In this document: positions 1 through 11,310 of the stretch, piece by piece
Layout of the letters: each line of letters begins with the position of its first letter
Position numbering within the stretch: the first letter of the stretch is position 1
Origin: Alentia gelatinosa
Lineage: Eukaryota > Annelida > Polychaeta > Phyllodocida > Polynoidae
NCBI GenBank assembly: GCA_950022655.1
Contig: OX465579.1
Location: 73,543,193-73,607,192 of the forward strand
DNA length: 64,000 nt
Direction of reading: 5' to 3'
Position numbers and translations under genes: made by a program
Notes under the pieces: model-generated
Told to the model about the DNA's origin: nothing
The model's input: only the letters and a program-made list of their open reading frames with translations
Databases searched by the model: none

Positions 1-1112
1 AGGAGAATCGCAAAAGAAGTATAGGAAGATTATAAAAACACATGAGACTGAGAATAACATGAAGAATGGTGATGGAGGGGGCTAAAGTAGCAGAGAAAGT
101 GAACTATGAAACAACAATAACAACAAAAAATATTAACATATTTATTTCAAAAATCCTTAATGTCGCTCCTGTAGAGCTGAGGGTGCTCTGTCGGAGGGAA
201 GTGGAGGAAGGAAGCCATATTACACTCCGACTTCCATTTGCAAATGAAGCTCACCCCAAGGTACACTAAAGATAAACGACACCAGCGTGAGATTTCCTGG
301 CGAGCTTCCGTAGAACCAAGTCTGGTCTCAGTAGTTATATGAGAAAATACATATGACCAACAAGAAGAAAAGTGATATTTTTAATAATGACAAATTTTCT
401 TAGGGTTGGAACCCACCAATTCAGACCCCATGATACACCCCAACGCCCATTCAATTCAATGCAAAAGTGCGTCATAGAGCCCGGTGGGTTCGTCCCTTTA
501 TACTCATTTATCTTATTTCTATTTTCGCAGCTCTAGATGCGCATGGTTGGGACTGCATGGTTAAGCTCGTATGAGGTGGATAAAGCTTCCTTGAAATGGG
601 TTAATCAATCACCTTATCCACGATGCACATACCAGTCGAATAACTCGTGGTTATTGAAAAGCCATAAAACGAGATGAATTATAATGTCGATTTGCACCAC
701 TCTCCCTTTACTAGCTCCAGAGTAAGAAATATGCATCTATAATTGTGAAAGCACGTCACAAAGGCGAGCCTGCTGAGTACTTCCGGGCTGGTTGAATACT
801 TCCGCCCTAGCTGGTTGAGTACTTCTGGGAGCCAGCGGGCGAGGGGACGGACTAGAATTGACAGTTTAGCAGCAAGCTGTGTGGCAGTCTCACAATACGT
901 AGAGGCTATGTTGCTAGACTTAATCAATATTAGAAGAGACGAGTTTGACAGAGACAAGCTTAATTCTGACGGACTCCTTTAGAAATGCAGAGAGGGCTCG
1001 AGGGAGCGACAGGCTTGTTGTATTCGTAAAGTCTCAATGTCAACATCATATCTCGAAAGAAACAGAATAAAACTATTTTAGGTCCATATCTGTCCTTACT
1101 AAATCACCCATT
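1..1112. other. Intergenic sequence
   Basis: AT-rich sequence with only the short MITE-like repeat at 409-491; short open frames here have no recognisable similarity. Confidence 0.5.
409..491. mobile_element. Short MITE-like repeat with GAACCCACC termini
   Basis: An 83-bp unit begins GAACCCACC (409-417) and ends GGTGGGTTC (483-491), a perfect 9-bp terminal inverted repeat. Its left part, including CGCCCATTCAATT, recurs at 7,970-8,045, so this is a dispersed repeat family rather than a chance palindrome. Confidence 0.5.
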
Positions 1113-1613
1113 ATAATGCCCCAGTCACACTGGCGTAAATTTCGGCGTTTCTTCTACGTATTAAAATTTTTGGGGAGTACGTATTAGCTCCGCATTTGGA
1201 ACATATCTGTTTGGTTTGCTTGATGCCCCAGTCACACTGGCGGAAAAAACGGCGTTTTCCCGTGTACGCACGTCTACGTTCTTCTACGCATTTTGAAATG
1301 TACAAATGCGTTGTAAAACGCCGCAAAACGCGGAGATACGTAAAAGAAAGTCGGAATGCGCCGGAAAACACCACAATGCATACAGAAGCGTTGATGAACG
1401 TTGAGAAGATTTCTAAAACGTTAAAGCAAACCAAACAAATACGTTCAGATACTCCCCACCAATTTGAATATGTAGAAGAAACGCCGAAATTTACGCCAGT
1501 GTGACTGGGGCATTAACATTTTACTACGCTTCTCAACGTTCATCAACGTTTCTTTACGCTTTTGTACGTATCGTGGCGTTTTTCGGCGCATTCCGACTTT
1601 CATTTACGCATCT

Positions 1614-4054
1614 GAATAATAATCTAAGTGCAAAATGTATGAGGGAACCCGAAAATGTTAGCGGAGTCAATCTTTGGGCAACATGGGTAACGGAACTCAA
1701 TGAATATCTCGACAGGAATGCCCCTTTCAGAGAGCGAGTGGATAGATTCGCGATGGAACCCTGGCTCTCAGGCTCAATAAGAAAAGACATAATGGTTAAA
1801 AAGAGCCTATGCAGAAAGATCTGCAAAAAGAAGGCGCAGTACTCACAACAAGATAGGGATATATGGGCTATTGAAATGAAGGAACTTAGTAAGAAGATCA
1901 AAAAGGCAATTATACAGAGTAGGCGAAAATACATTGAAAACAAGTTAAAAGAACACGCATGTGACCCAAAGAAGTATTGGAAGGAACTGAATCTTTTGCT
2001 TAAACCTCATGGAGGTAAGACCGAAGTCTGCTTTAAAACTAGCACAGGTAATATAATTGCCCTAAACGAATGTGCTGACCATGCGAATAAATTCTTTTGC
2101 TCAATCGGCAGCGTTCTAAGTAATGAACTTGAAGAGACCCACTTACTAAGGTATGCTAACAGAGAAAACCATGATGGTTGGGAAATTTGTGTCGACGATA
2201 TAACAAATAAAGAAGTTATAAAATTGGTGCAAAGGATACCGGTAGACAAGTCCTCCGGAATGGATGGCATAAAATGTAGCCTGTTAAGAAATTCATTACT
2301 GGCCTGTTCTGATATCTTCGCTCGTGTTATACGAAAACTGGTGATGGATTATAAATTCCCACCAGATTGGAAAGAAGGAAGGTTGTTGCCTCTCCCTAAA
2401 TCCGGTGACCTGACCGATATAGGAAACTGGCGCCCGGTGTGCGTACTGCCCATCCCAGGCAAGGTACTAGAGCGGGCAGTACACACCCAGTTGTATGCCT
2501 TTTTAGAAGAACATGAATACTTTTTCGAAAATCAATTTGGGTTTCGAAAAAAAAGAAGTACAGGGGGGGCGGTGTTTAAATTAGTACAGCATTTATCTGA
2601 AATAGACAACAATAAGGGATATCTATAGTCGCATATATTGACGTTAAGAAAGCGTTCGACTGTGTCGACCACTCGTTATTAATACATAGATTATCAGAAG
2701 CGGGGATAGGGCCTAAAGCAATAAGATGGTTCGAAAACTATTTACATGGAAGGTCGTGCTTTACCAGATACGGCGAAGGGCAGTCGGACAGAACAGATGT
2801 AAGATTTGGGGTACCACAGGGTTCCATACTGGGCCCTTTGTTATTCCTTATCTATGTGAATGACCTGCCCAGTTGCCTCCCTAAAAATTGTTTTGTGGTT
2901 ATGTATGCGGATGACCTGGTGGTCGTGGTCAACGACACAAACCTTCCAGGGGCTGAAACTAGGATGCAGTACGTGTTAAACAATTTAGATGCATGGTACA
3001 GAGCGAACAGGCTAACCATTAATGTGAACAAATCAAAGTTGACGTATCACGGACCTAAAGCTAAAATCAAACGGGATATCAGAGGGCAACTCTTACTAGG
3101 TAGTAGAAAATTGGAATCAGTAGAGGAAATGAACTATTTAGGAGCTACAATAGATACCGAATTAAATTTTAAGAAACATGGTATGAGATTATTAGGGGGG
3201 TTGAATGACAAATGTGCAGTTTTTCGTAGAGTTAGAAGATACATACAGAAGGAGACAGCCCTTAAAATTGTTAAAACCTGCCTGTTACCAATAATAGACC
3301 ACTGCTCGTTCTTGCTAGAGGGAAGCACAAATGAAGTTAAAACAAAGATAGAACGCGGGGTATATAGGGCATTGAGAATAGCTTTAAGAAAAGAAGCCTT
3401 CCGTGACGGGAAGTTTATATCAACAGACGAGGTGCTGGGGAAATGTAAGGTTGGACGGCCAGAAACTAGAAGGAAACTACTTTTGGCAGGTATAATAAAG
3501 AATCTAAATGATCAAACCTTAATCAAAAAGGTTACTCAAGGCGAGGAACGGGTACGAACGATAGCAATGTCTAAGTGCTCCCTATACCTACCTCGTCCAA
3601 AGAAAGAGAAGTTTAGAAAAACTGCAGTCTATGTTGGAATCAGCCTCTGGAACGCCTTGCCCGCACAGCTACATTACAATTGTTCAAAACCACTATTTAA
3701 AAAAGGAGTCTTAGAATCTATTGTCAAGTGATGATACAGCAGTGTGGATATAAGCGAAAGGTGAATTGTGCGAACCCGTATGTGAAGTACTATGCTCTAA
3801 AACCACGAATCCTTAAGATATGGTATTGTGTAAATATGTTATGTGGTAATACAAAGGTAACGGAATACTGAAAAGATTAGATTGAGAAAATTAGATGTCG
3901 TTGAATGATAACTATGTAAAAACGTTATGCTCGAAAGAGCGACTTCATTGTACATATTCATACGCATGTGTTCAGTCATAAATGTCACCTGCTGTTGCTG
4001 GAAGAGCGATGCTATGTAATCGAACGCAATAAAGCACATAAAACAAAAAAAAAA
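1614..4054 (+). mobile_element. 5'-truncated non-LTR retrotransposon (LINE) inserted in foldback arm
   Basis: About 2.44 kb carrying a LINE reverse transcriptase, a 3' UTR (3,732-4,044), AATAAA at 4,028-4,033 and a ten-A tail at 4,045-4,054. The inverted arm of the host DNA element is interrupted exactly here: it stops at ...CGCATCT (1,613) and resumes at TCTCCGC (4,055). A 3-4 bp (A)TCT duplication is possible but is ambiguous next to the poly(A). The endonuclease domain is absent, consistent with 5' truncation. Confidence 0.85.
1615..3731 (+). pseudogene. LINE reverse transcriptase, frameshifted
   Basis: Two frames make one RT polyprotein C-terminus. The first (to the TAG at 2,626-2,628) has the post-endonuclease linker (PWLSGSIRKDI), then SSGMDGIKCSLLRN, NWRPVCVLPIPGK and GFRKKRST. 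After a one-base frame change near 2,620-2,626 the second continues with VAYIDVKKAFDCVDH (motif A), VPQGSILGPLLFLIYVNDLP, the catalytic MYADD (about 2,901-2,915), NRLTINVNKSKL and MNYLGATID, and ends at TGA 3,729-3,731. The general layout is CR1/Jockey-group LINE; I cannot assign the clade. The frameshift and missing endonuclease mean it is inactive. It is intronless, as expected for a retroelement. Confidence 0.88.
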
Positions 4055-4727
4055 TCTCCGCTTTTTCCCACGCATCACCGCGCATTTGTAAATTTCAAGA
4101 TGCGTAGAAGAACGCAGACGTGCGTACACGGAAAAACGCCGTTTTTTACGCCAGTGTGACTGGGGCATTAGTTCCAGACCATAGTCAGGTACAGTGCCAG
4201 TGTAGACACAAAAAATTATGCCTGAGGAAATCCCATCTTGGCATGACAGCTCTGATCTTATCACCTTACAGCCATATTCCTACATCTGGAGGGTCATACT
4301 TTTAAAATTTTGGATCCATTTTCATATCAGAATAATCTCCGTCTTTGAACATAACTCCTAACATTCGAAACACATAAGGACACAGCTCTGCACAAACCGC
4401 AGTGTCACTATATCTACCTTAATACAGACCTAATCATTCCATTTGATATGTGAGCTTTTTTCTTACACTGTTGTATATTCCTAGTAATATCAATATATAA
4501 CCCTTCATGTTACAGCCTTACCCTGACCATAATACAACCATCTACCTGCCACTGCATAGCCATTTGCATATCATCATCCAACCCTGCACTCACTAATATA
4601 GTACAGTATTCAGATCATAACTAGGAATATATTTTGTGGTCGTCTTCGATAATCAGGAAATTCCAAAAGTGGACGATTGAACGGTTCTTGGGGTTTACTC
4701 CGTCAGTGTGTCCCTTTTGTCAGTGTG

Positions 4728-5461
4728 TGTTATGAATTCAAGTTCTTTTACTAGTATAATGAGTGACAACAAACAGACAAACAAATGATGATGGTTGAGG
4801 AATTTTAATTATTTAAATATATATTGTAATATATATATATATTGATTAGGTATAGTCTGGCCCTCTGGTCTGGGTAACTGGACTGGATAGGTCGTCTATC
4901 AGCAAAGTAAAGCTGTAAAATAAAAGAGGTATAGGTCAGTGAAATGTGAAAAAAACCTTTACTCTATCATAGAAAAATATTAAATGTATCTCAGTAATAT
5001 ATCAAAGGAAGACTAGAAAGGCTATCTGAATAACACCCCTACACTCCCCACATATACATAAGAAAATCAGGCAAAGTGTATACCTATCAGCAAAGTAGAG
5101 CTGTCACAGCTTTCAACAGGCAGTGTCTGGTAGATCTGGTACAGTGTAGCCCCTCTGTAGAATGGTGGTGAAGGTGGCAGCACTGGAGCAGGATTCACTG
5201 GAGCAGGGCCTCCGGCTGAGGGAGGTTCCTGTAGAGGTAGCCCGGTCCTACACCTTCTACAGGGAGAGAGGATCTCTCTAGAAGTCAGGTTCTAGCTGGT
5301 CTTTTATACACCTGTAGTGGATTGTCGGTGCCGGTCTGTCTGGAACATAATTGCTCCAAAGCAATCAACAGGTTGTCAAATGATTCAACCCAATCAAAGT
5401 GCAAGGTGAAGGTCACTCAGTCCAGTGGTCAGGTCACTCTCCCAGCATTCTTGTTATAACA
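4728..5461 (-). mobile_element. Candidate solo LTR
   Basis: Read on the minus strand, this 734-bp segment starts TGTTATAACA and ends ATAACA, LTR-like inverted termini. From its start it has a CCAAT-type ATTGG, a strong TATA box (TATAAAAG, plus 5,302-5,309) about 150 bp in, then a GC-rich leader-like stretch, as U3-R-U5 would. No 5-bp target duplication is visible and no internal gag-pol is adjacent. It could alternatively be an isolated TATA promoter. Two copies of TATCAGCAAAGTARAGCTGT occur inside it (about 4,899 and 5,087). Confidence 0.38.
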
Positions 5462-8400
5462 CTCTCCAAGCATAGTAACTATTATACAGTACACACAACT
5501 ACCTTCAAATCTTTAGTATAGTAAAGGTAAAGGAATATTAGACAGATCACCATTAATCTATTAAATATATTACTGAGAATAAAGCTGCACCAATATGTGC
5601 TATAAAATCATAATAAGTTTCTGAAAAAAAGCCAATTTCTCAGACCATATGACCAGGTTTATCCCAATGAATATAATTCATACAAAAAAAACAAATTTGG
5701 GATTTGTAACAGTGTGCCAATCAGACAGTTGTACACCCTCCCTCTCCCAGCCAGTCATCGGATCGAAAACCGATTCCTCGGTTTCTGTGCAACACAGGAT
5801 TCAATTAGTGCCATATTCGAATCATATCAAAACCCTACTCCCACCAATGCACAGTCCAGCTCTCCTCATATCATTACAAAACCATATACTTGCCACCAGA
5901 CGCTGTACTCATTCTGATTCTCTCCATCCCACATACCCACCATCATTTATGGTTCATACCACCATAATATGATGCTCCTCCTCCCAATATCCGTGCATCA
6001 GTCTCTTTTTAACTGCTCACTATTTAGCTCATCGGATCAGAATGGGGGAAGCAATGCGGAGCATAATTACAAAAGTGAATATCATAATGATGGTTTCATA
6101 GCATTACCGGAGCAAATGCATAAGGTCATATGGGACCATCTAGATCAAACAATGGCGATGACTGGTCGCACTAAATGTATCATGAGGTCATACAACCCCA
6201 TGGGTTGATACAAGTGAACGGCACCCACTGCTCTCAGATGCTCCTTTGTGCTGCATCTATAACGGACCCATCCAATACCAGTTGGCGAACTCAGTCCATT
6301 AGGAAAAAGTTCACAATTACTTTTATTTCATTGTTATCATATGGGTTGTAAAATGGATTGGACTAGGCACTACAAAAGTGCAGTTGGCTTTATTATGTTA
6401 AAACTTTCAATCTTTATAAACTAAATATCAGCCTAACACATCATTGAGAATTATCGATCGTTTTGACCAACCTCAATAGCCATTCAGCTTAACAAAGGTT
6501 AGCTAATAAGATTTTAAAAATGAAACTAGAAAATCGGTATTTTCTGACCGCAAAAGGAATTATATCATCTAACTATTCCTATGGGACTATTATTTGGTCG
6601 TTCTATGAACTGCTGGTTCATATATTTCTTATGTATATTTGGAGAATCTAAGCAATATTTTACCATCCTATTAGGAATAGGGGAGGATCTACCTATAAAG
6701 CTGGAATTAAATTTTCTAAAAGTGAGTAATCATTGTTCAAGTAAGCTCAAAATGTCTAGATACAACACCCAACAATCCTGATTTGCTCTCACTGAATATA
6801 TTGTATATTATTTTCTAATATTCTATATTGATTGTGAATATCATCTCTGACGATGTACATAGTGTTGGCCGTTCACCCACAGACTAGGTGATGTTTTAAA
6901 GGGTATCATACTATAAAACAATCTCGTTTCATCTCCTCAGACAAGTTATAGGATTTGACCATCAGACAGAAGACCACTCCATGGGTTCAGGACATGGCTA
7001 CAGTAAGCGGCACACTGTGCAAGCTTTGAGCAGGTCCTTGTCAATGAGATGTCCCGGAGCAGCTCACTCTCCCTCCGGATTCTCGGCGCGCTGCCATGGG
7101 ACATCAGTGCAGGCTGGGCGGCGGTGCCTCTGATGTGAGCCGCGGGGATCGGCGTACTATGTACCGCTGGGAGAGCAGCTATGAGCAGCTCTGACGGACG
7201 TGACTCTGATGACAGGAGTGGCTTCTGAGCCGTTGAGAGAGCATGTCCGCAAAAAGGCACGTGATGGTAATGGTCACTGAAATGCCGTCATATCCTGTAT
7301 AGACCATATATACGCGTGCACGGCGTTACCTTCACAAGTGGGGAGCGCAGGGTATGAGCTCTGAGAAGCCCGCAGGACAAGAGGGTAGAGGTAGGGTATC
7401 AGAGGGCATAGAATGGATAGGTGCAACTATAGAGCAATGTGAGAGGGGCAGGTAACCGCAACGGGGATCGGGGTGGGTAGTAGTGTGTCGGCTATGGGAT
7501 AGGTAAGGTAAATAAGTGGAAGGTTTCTGGGAGTGCAGATGCAGGGTGTGAAAGGGACGACTAGCTTTAGCGGGGAACGAGGTTTTAGGATGTTTTTATC
7601 ATGATGATACACTTTTATTTACAGCTTTCAAAGACATTTTCTTTGTACGAGAAAATCACCGATGTTTAACAATATTATAAAAATATCCCACAAGCAAAGA
7701 AGCTATAACATTTCCAGCTGCAAACAACGTGTATACTGCAACTCGACAGACAAGTGTCGGTGACTGCAAGCGCCACCTTTAGGTGTAATATAGAATCGGT
7801 ATTGCCTAAGAATCTAGACAAGCTCAAGACTTGAAAAACTTTTTATAAAAATTTATAAAAGAAATATCTGCAGACGAAACTTTAGAATATAATCATCTAC
7901 CATTTTCTTGTAGCGTGGAGCCCTATGTAGTGGCAAATTGGTTATGGGAAGGGTATTGGACGCTGAGGCCTAGAACCCACCGAACGCCGACGCAGAATTC
8001 AGATCTCCCGATGTAGCCCGACGCCCATTCAATTGAAAGCAATTGTACGTAGTGGCGTGCATCGTTCAGTGCTGATTCCACCGAGCCGCCCATCTAACCA
8101 GAAAATCCCCGAAATTTATGTCGGAGTGTTTCTTAATGTTTCTGGCATAATCGTACAGGCGGACCTCTTCCACCCAACACATCTTCCACCCAACTTCGAA
8201 AAGGCTCACGAAACTCCTCGAAACACCACGAAATATATCGTGAAATATCTTGAGAAATCGTGCGAGATATTTCTGGCTTCCGATGGAATACGAAATTTCT
8301 CGAGCAAGGTTCAAATTTAAAACTTTCTAACCTGTGTTGTTGTGTGTTGACACGCTTGCCGTAGTGTGTCAGAAGCATGAAGTTGGTCCCTGGCCTTAGA

Positions 8401-9691
8401 CTGATAGTTTGAGCGAGAGGGATGAAGGAAAACTGTGGAGGTAGGGCATAGAAAATATGGGCGGTAAGAGGAAAGGCTAGTCTAGAGATTCTAAGAGGAT
8501 AAGGGGTAGGGGAGTGTAGATCAAGGAGAAAGGGCCTGCTCGCTTAGAAAGGTTAGGAGATCATGTGGGAAGATTGGAGACAACTAGAGAGAGCATAAAC
8601 GGGAAGGATTGCAGAGGCAAGGAGAAGGCGGTTGAAAATTGCCTGTGAGGGTTAAAGAGAAGGTCCTGTGTCATCTAAAGAAAATTGTCTAACTATCATA
8701 GATCAATAAAGAGCAGAAGTGCAGTTCCATGAGTACTTTATTCTAGCAGCGGTAGAGCACGAGAAGCTGACTCAAAGCATGATAGTAGCCTACACCTGTG
8801 AACTTACCTCGAAATACTGCATCAAAGGTAATTTAATACGATGGTCCTGCTGTCCTCACCCTCAATAGTGTTAACACTCTACACTCAGGGAGTGCAACAT
8901 CTGTGGATCACAAAACCAAAATATACCCGCCCGTGCGATGAATCGCCTTTCCTTTATGTTTTATATGGTGATTTAAACACTGACAAAAGAGGAATTTGGA
9001 AAGAATGGACCAGAGCCTTTGGCAGATTGGATTATCCAGTATTATATAAAAGCAAAAAGAAACCACCATCTCAATAGAGATGATAACTGCACTAGATATC
9101 AGACCTGATCCCTCAATCACATATCCTTCCCTGTTCTAATGCAAGTGGTTTAACATCATATTTTTCATAACTCAAACAGGAAACTTAATGACCAAGTTAT
9201 GTAAATGAGATTGTAAATCACCACTACATGAGCTCGACGATTATATCCAATATTCAAACCGTATTTTATTCATTAAATGACAATCCTTTGAAGGAGCTTT
9301 CGCTCGTAGAAGAGAAGGTGCTTTATAATGGCTTTCGGCTCAGCTTGTATATTTTATCTCCTTTTACATGGGGCCTGACATTTTGAATTCATATGGTGGT
9401 TGACGCCAGCAAAGAATCTCATATACATACAGACCCCCAGTTATAGAGGAAAGGTTTTCATTTTCCATGGGGAACCTGCATATAATTATATATCGCTAAC
9501 GAACCAGCATTGAAAAGAAACCAATACATTGTTCTAGAAAAGAGAGAAAGCTGCTGCTAGAGTCTTCTCAGCTAGTTACAAATAATTAATGAATTTTCAA
9601 CGATCATCAAAGACAGACTTCCATTTAGAGGGAAATCTTATGGATTGTGCTGTGAATGACTGAATCACATTACCAGAAGTATCAATTGTCT
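5462..9691. other. Intergenic, mostly featureless
   Basis: No supported gene. It includes a GC-rich patch at about 6,945-7,260 that could be a leader exon or CpG island but has no reading frame I recognise, the second GAACCCACC repeat copy (7,970), a region of internal palindromes around ACGAAATATATCGTGAAATATC (8,215-8,290), and a purine-rich stretch (8,395-8,660). Confidence 0.4.
7970..8045 (+). repeat. Second copy of the GAACCCACC repeat family
   Basis: It begins AGAACCCACCGAACGCC and shares AATTCAGA, a GATG-A-CCC stretch and CGACGCCCATTCAATT in the same order as 409-470. No matching right terminus was found, so it is either truncated or its right end has diverged. Confidence 0.4.
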
Positions 9692-9999
9692 ATTTTTTCT
9701 TCTTCAAAATGTCCTTTATTTGTATTCATATAAGCATATACAATATATTTCTTTTGTTACATATCCATTTGTTCCATTTACCAATAAGGGTGGCAACCTG
9801 TCAGCATTGGGTATTCCGATTGCTGGTTTTCTTCAGGTGTCATCTCCTAGTAACAGTTGACAAGCATTTTTGGACTCCTTCACTTACTTCCAAAAGATAC
9901 AATTCACCATTTTTCATATGTGTCCTGTGTTACATATTAACGATAGAAATGGTATTAATATGTTTGTTACTGTATAAATAAAATACATGAGTGTTCCAA

Positions 10000-11310
10000 T
10001 TAAATATCTCCAGGTATGCTTTCATTCATGATGGACTTGGTTAACGATTTAAACATCCTAACTGTTGGGGTATTGCGAACAATTGGCTTGAGTTCATTCC
10101 ACTCTTTCCCTCCTGCATATTCAACACTTCTCATATAGCTCTGACAATTTGGTTGACATAATTTTAGAACAGATGCTTCATATAGACGGGTATTTCTTGT
10201 ATTATTATCTGTATATTCAGGGCATCTCGATCTAACATACATCAAATTCCTTAGATGACATTTGTGTCTTTCACTTAACAAGGGCATTTTTGCTTCCTTA
10301 TGTAAGATATGTACACTTGTTCTATGGTGTTTGCGCAGACACAATCTTAAGCAATAATTTTTTTTTTTGTTGTAATTTTTCAGTTAACAATTTTTTACCA
10401 TTAGAAAACAAAACATCAGCATAATCAAAGTATGGGGCTATATATGCCCTATATACCCTTAAAGAAGTATCTTTGTCCAGGAAAGGACGCATCTTTGAGA
10501 ATTGATATGTTCTATATGCCACCTTTTTTTTAATACATCCGATATATGATACTTTTATGTTAAACTTTGATCAAGAAATACACCAAGATATTTATATGAG
10601 ATGACGTTTTGCAAAAGAATGTTATTCAGTTCCAAATTGACATGCCCCATTCTTTTAAACATTAAAATTTTTTTTATATATATGAGCTACGCTCTCTTTA
10701 TTGATCACAAAGTGGAAAACAGTTTCAATTAACTGATGGTATGAATCTTAAATCTTAAATTTTTTATTTTAGACATGTGAACACTCCAACGTAGCATAAT
10801 GGTGTATCCCTTAGGCAACATGTGTACTTTCCATCGTTGCATAATTTCTGAAAAAAGAAAGACGAATCAGCATTTTATGTATTTAAACATTAAAATTACT
10901 TCCAAAGCACATAATTTTAGTTTTATTCGCATTTATAGATAGTTTATTTTGGGTACACCAATTTTCAAATAAATATAGAGCATTTTGTAAAGTCCTTTGA
11001 ATTGATTCTTTTTCCTTACCGGCTATATAGATAACGGTATCGTCCGCATATAAGCGTATGTGTACCTTCTTCATATATCTTATTAAGTCATTAATGTATA
11101 GTAAAAAAAGCGTAGGTCCGAGATTGGATCCCTGGGGGACACCGCAGACCACTCCTCCACTCTCAGATAAGTTAGAGTTAACTTTGGTTCTTTGTGTTCT
11201 GTTATTAAGATAATTCTTGAAAAAATGTATATTGTCCCCACGTATACCATATTCTGATAACTTAGATAACTGATAACTATTAACTCTGTTGGAGGTTGCA
11301 ATTGTATTAG
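10000..11310 (-). pseudogene. LINE reverse transcriptase remnant
   Basis: Read 5' to 3' on the minus strand it shows LSEYGIRGDNIHFFKNYL, then VCGVPQGSNLGPTLFLLYIN, the catalytic LYADDTVIY (plus about 11,035-11,061), NKLSINANKTKI, the nested insertion, then YKYLGVFLDQSLT, KMRPFLDKD...YRAYIAPYFDY, and the C-terminal RTSVHILHKEAK...LRNLMYVR segment to the stop at 10,000. It lies in at least three separate frames with internal stops, so it is inactive. The sequence order matches the RT palm, thumb and C-terminal domain of CR1-group LINEs. Confidence 0.85.
10654..10897 (-). mobile_element. Poly(A) retroposon nested in the LINE, with 16-bp target duplication
   Basis: The 16-mer TTTAAACATTAAAATT occurs at 10,654-10,669 and again, identical, at 10,882-10,897, bracketing a 212-bp insert. 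On the minus strand the insert ends CAATAAAGAGAGCGTAGC, then an AT-rich stretch and a run of A next to the duplication, so it is an LINE-mobilised (target-primed) insertion. Outside the insert the flanking LINE coding sequence resumes. I see no clear tRNA or 5S head, so it may be a SINE of unknown origin, a truncated LINE tail or a processed transcript fragment. Confidence 0.8.

Larger units (their letters stand above)
1113..4170. mobile_element. Foldback DNA element with interleaved inverted arms
   Basis: Four arms share the terminus TGCCCCAGTCACACTGGCG or its complement. Arm A (1,113-1,222) is inverted as A' (1,423-1,516). Arm B (1,224-1,422) is inverted as B', split into 1,515-1,613 and 4,055-4,170. 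B' is split by a LINE insertion. Both arm types are built of short CG-containing sub-repeats such as TACGCACGTCTACG. No transposase coding is seen, so it behaves as a non-autonomous foldback/MITE family; the superfamily is not identified. Short open frames across the arms are artefacts of the repeats. Confidence 0.8.
9692..11310 (-). mobile_element. Decayed CR1/Jockey-like LINE, minus strand
   Basis: A 5'-truncated LINE. Its 3' end is marked by a minus-strand AATAAA (plus 9,717-9,722) and an A-rich tail (plus 9,692-9,706). The 3' UTR runs to the ORF stop at 10,000. The coding part begins around 11,310, just downstream of RT motif A, and is broken by frameshifts and by a nested retroposon (10,670-10,881). 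Its C-terminal domain resembles the LINE at 62.1-64 kb (RTS-H-LH, LRNTP, LTK-----IP), so the two are related families. Confidence 0.85.

Noticed and set aside
1111..1504. Basic open frames of ~100 codons on both strands (PQSHWRKKRRF...)
   Set aside because: The same peptide appears from the opposite arm near 4.1 kb because it is the translated terminal inverted repeat; not a gene.
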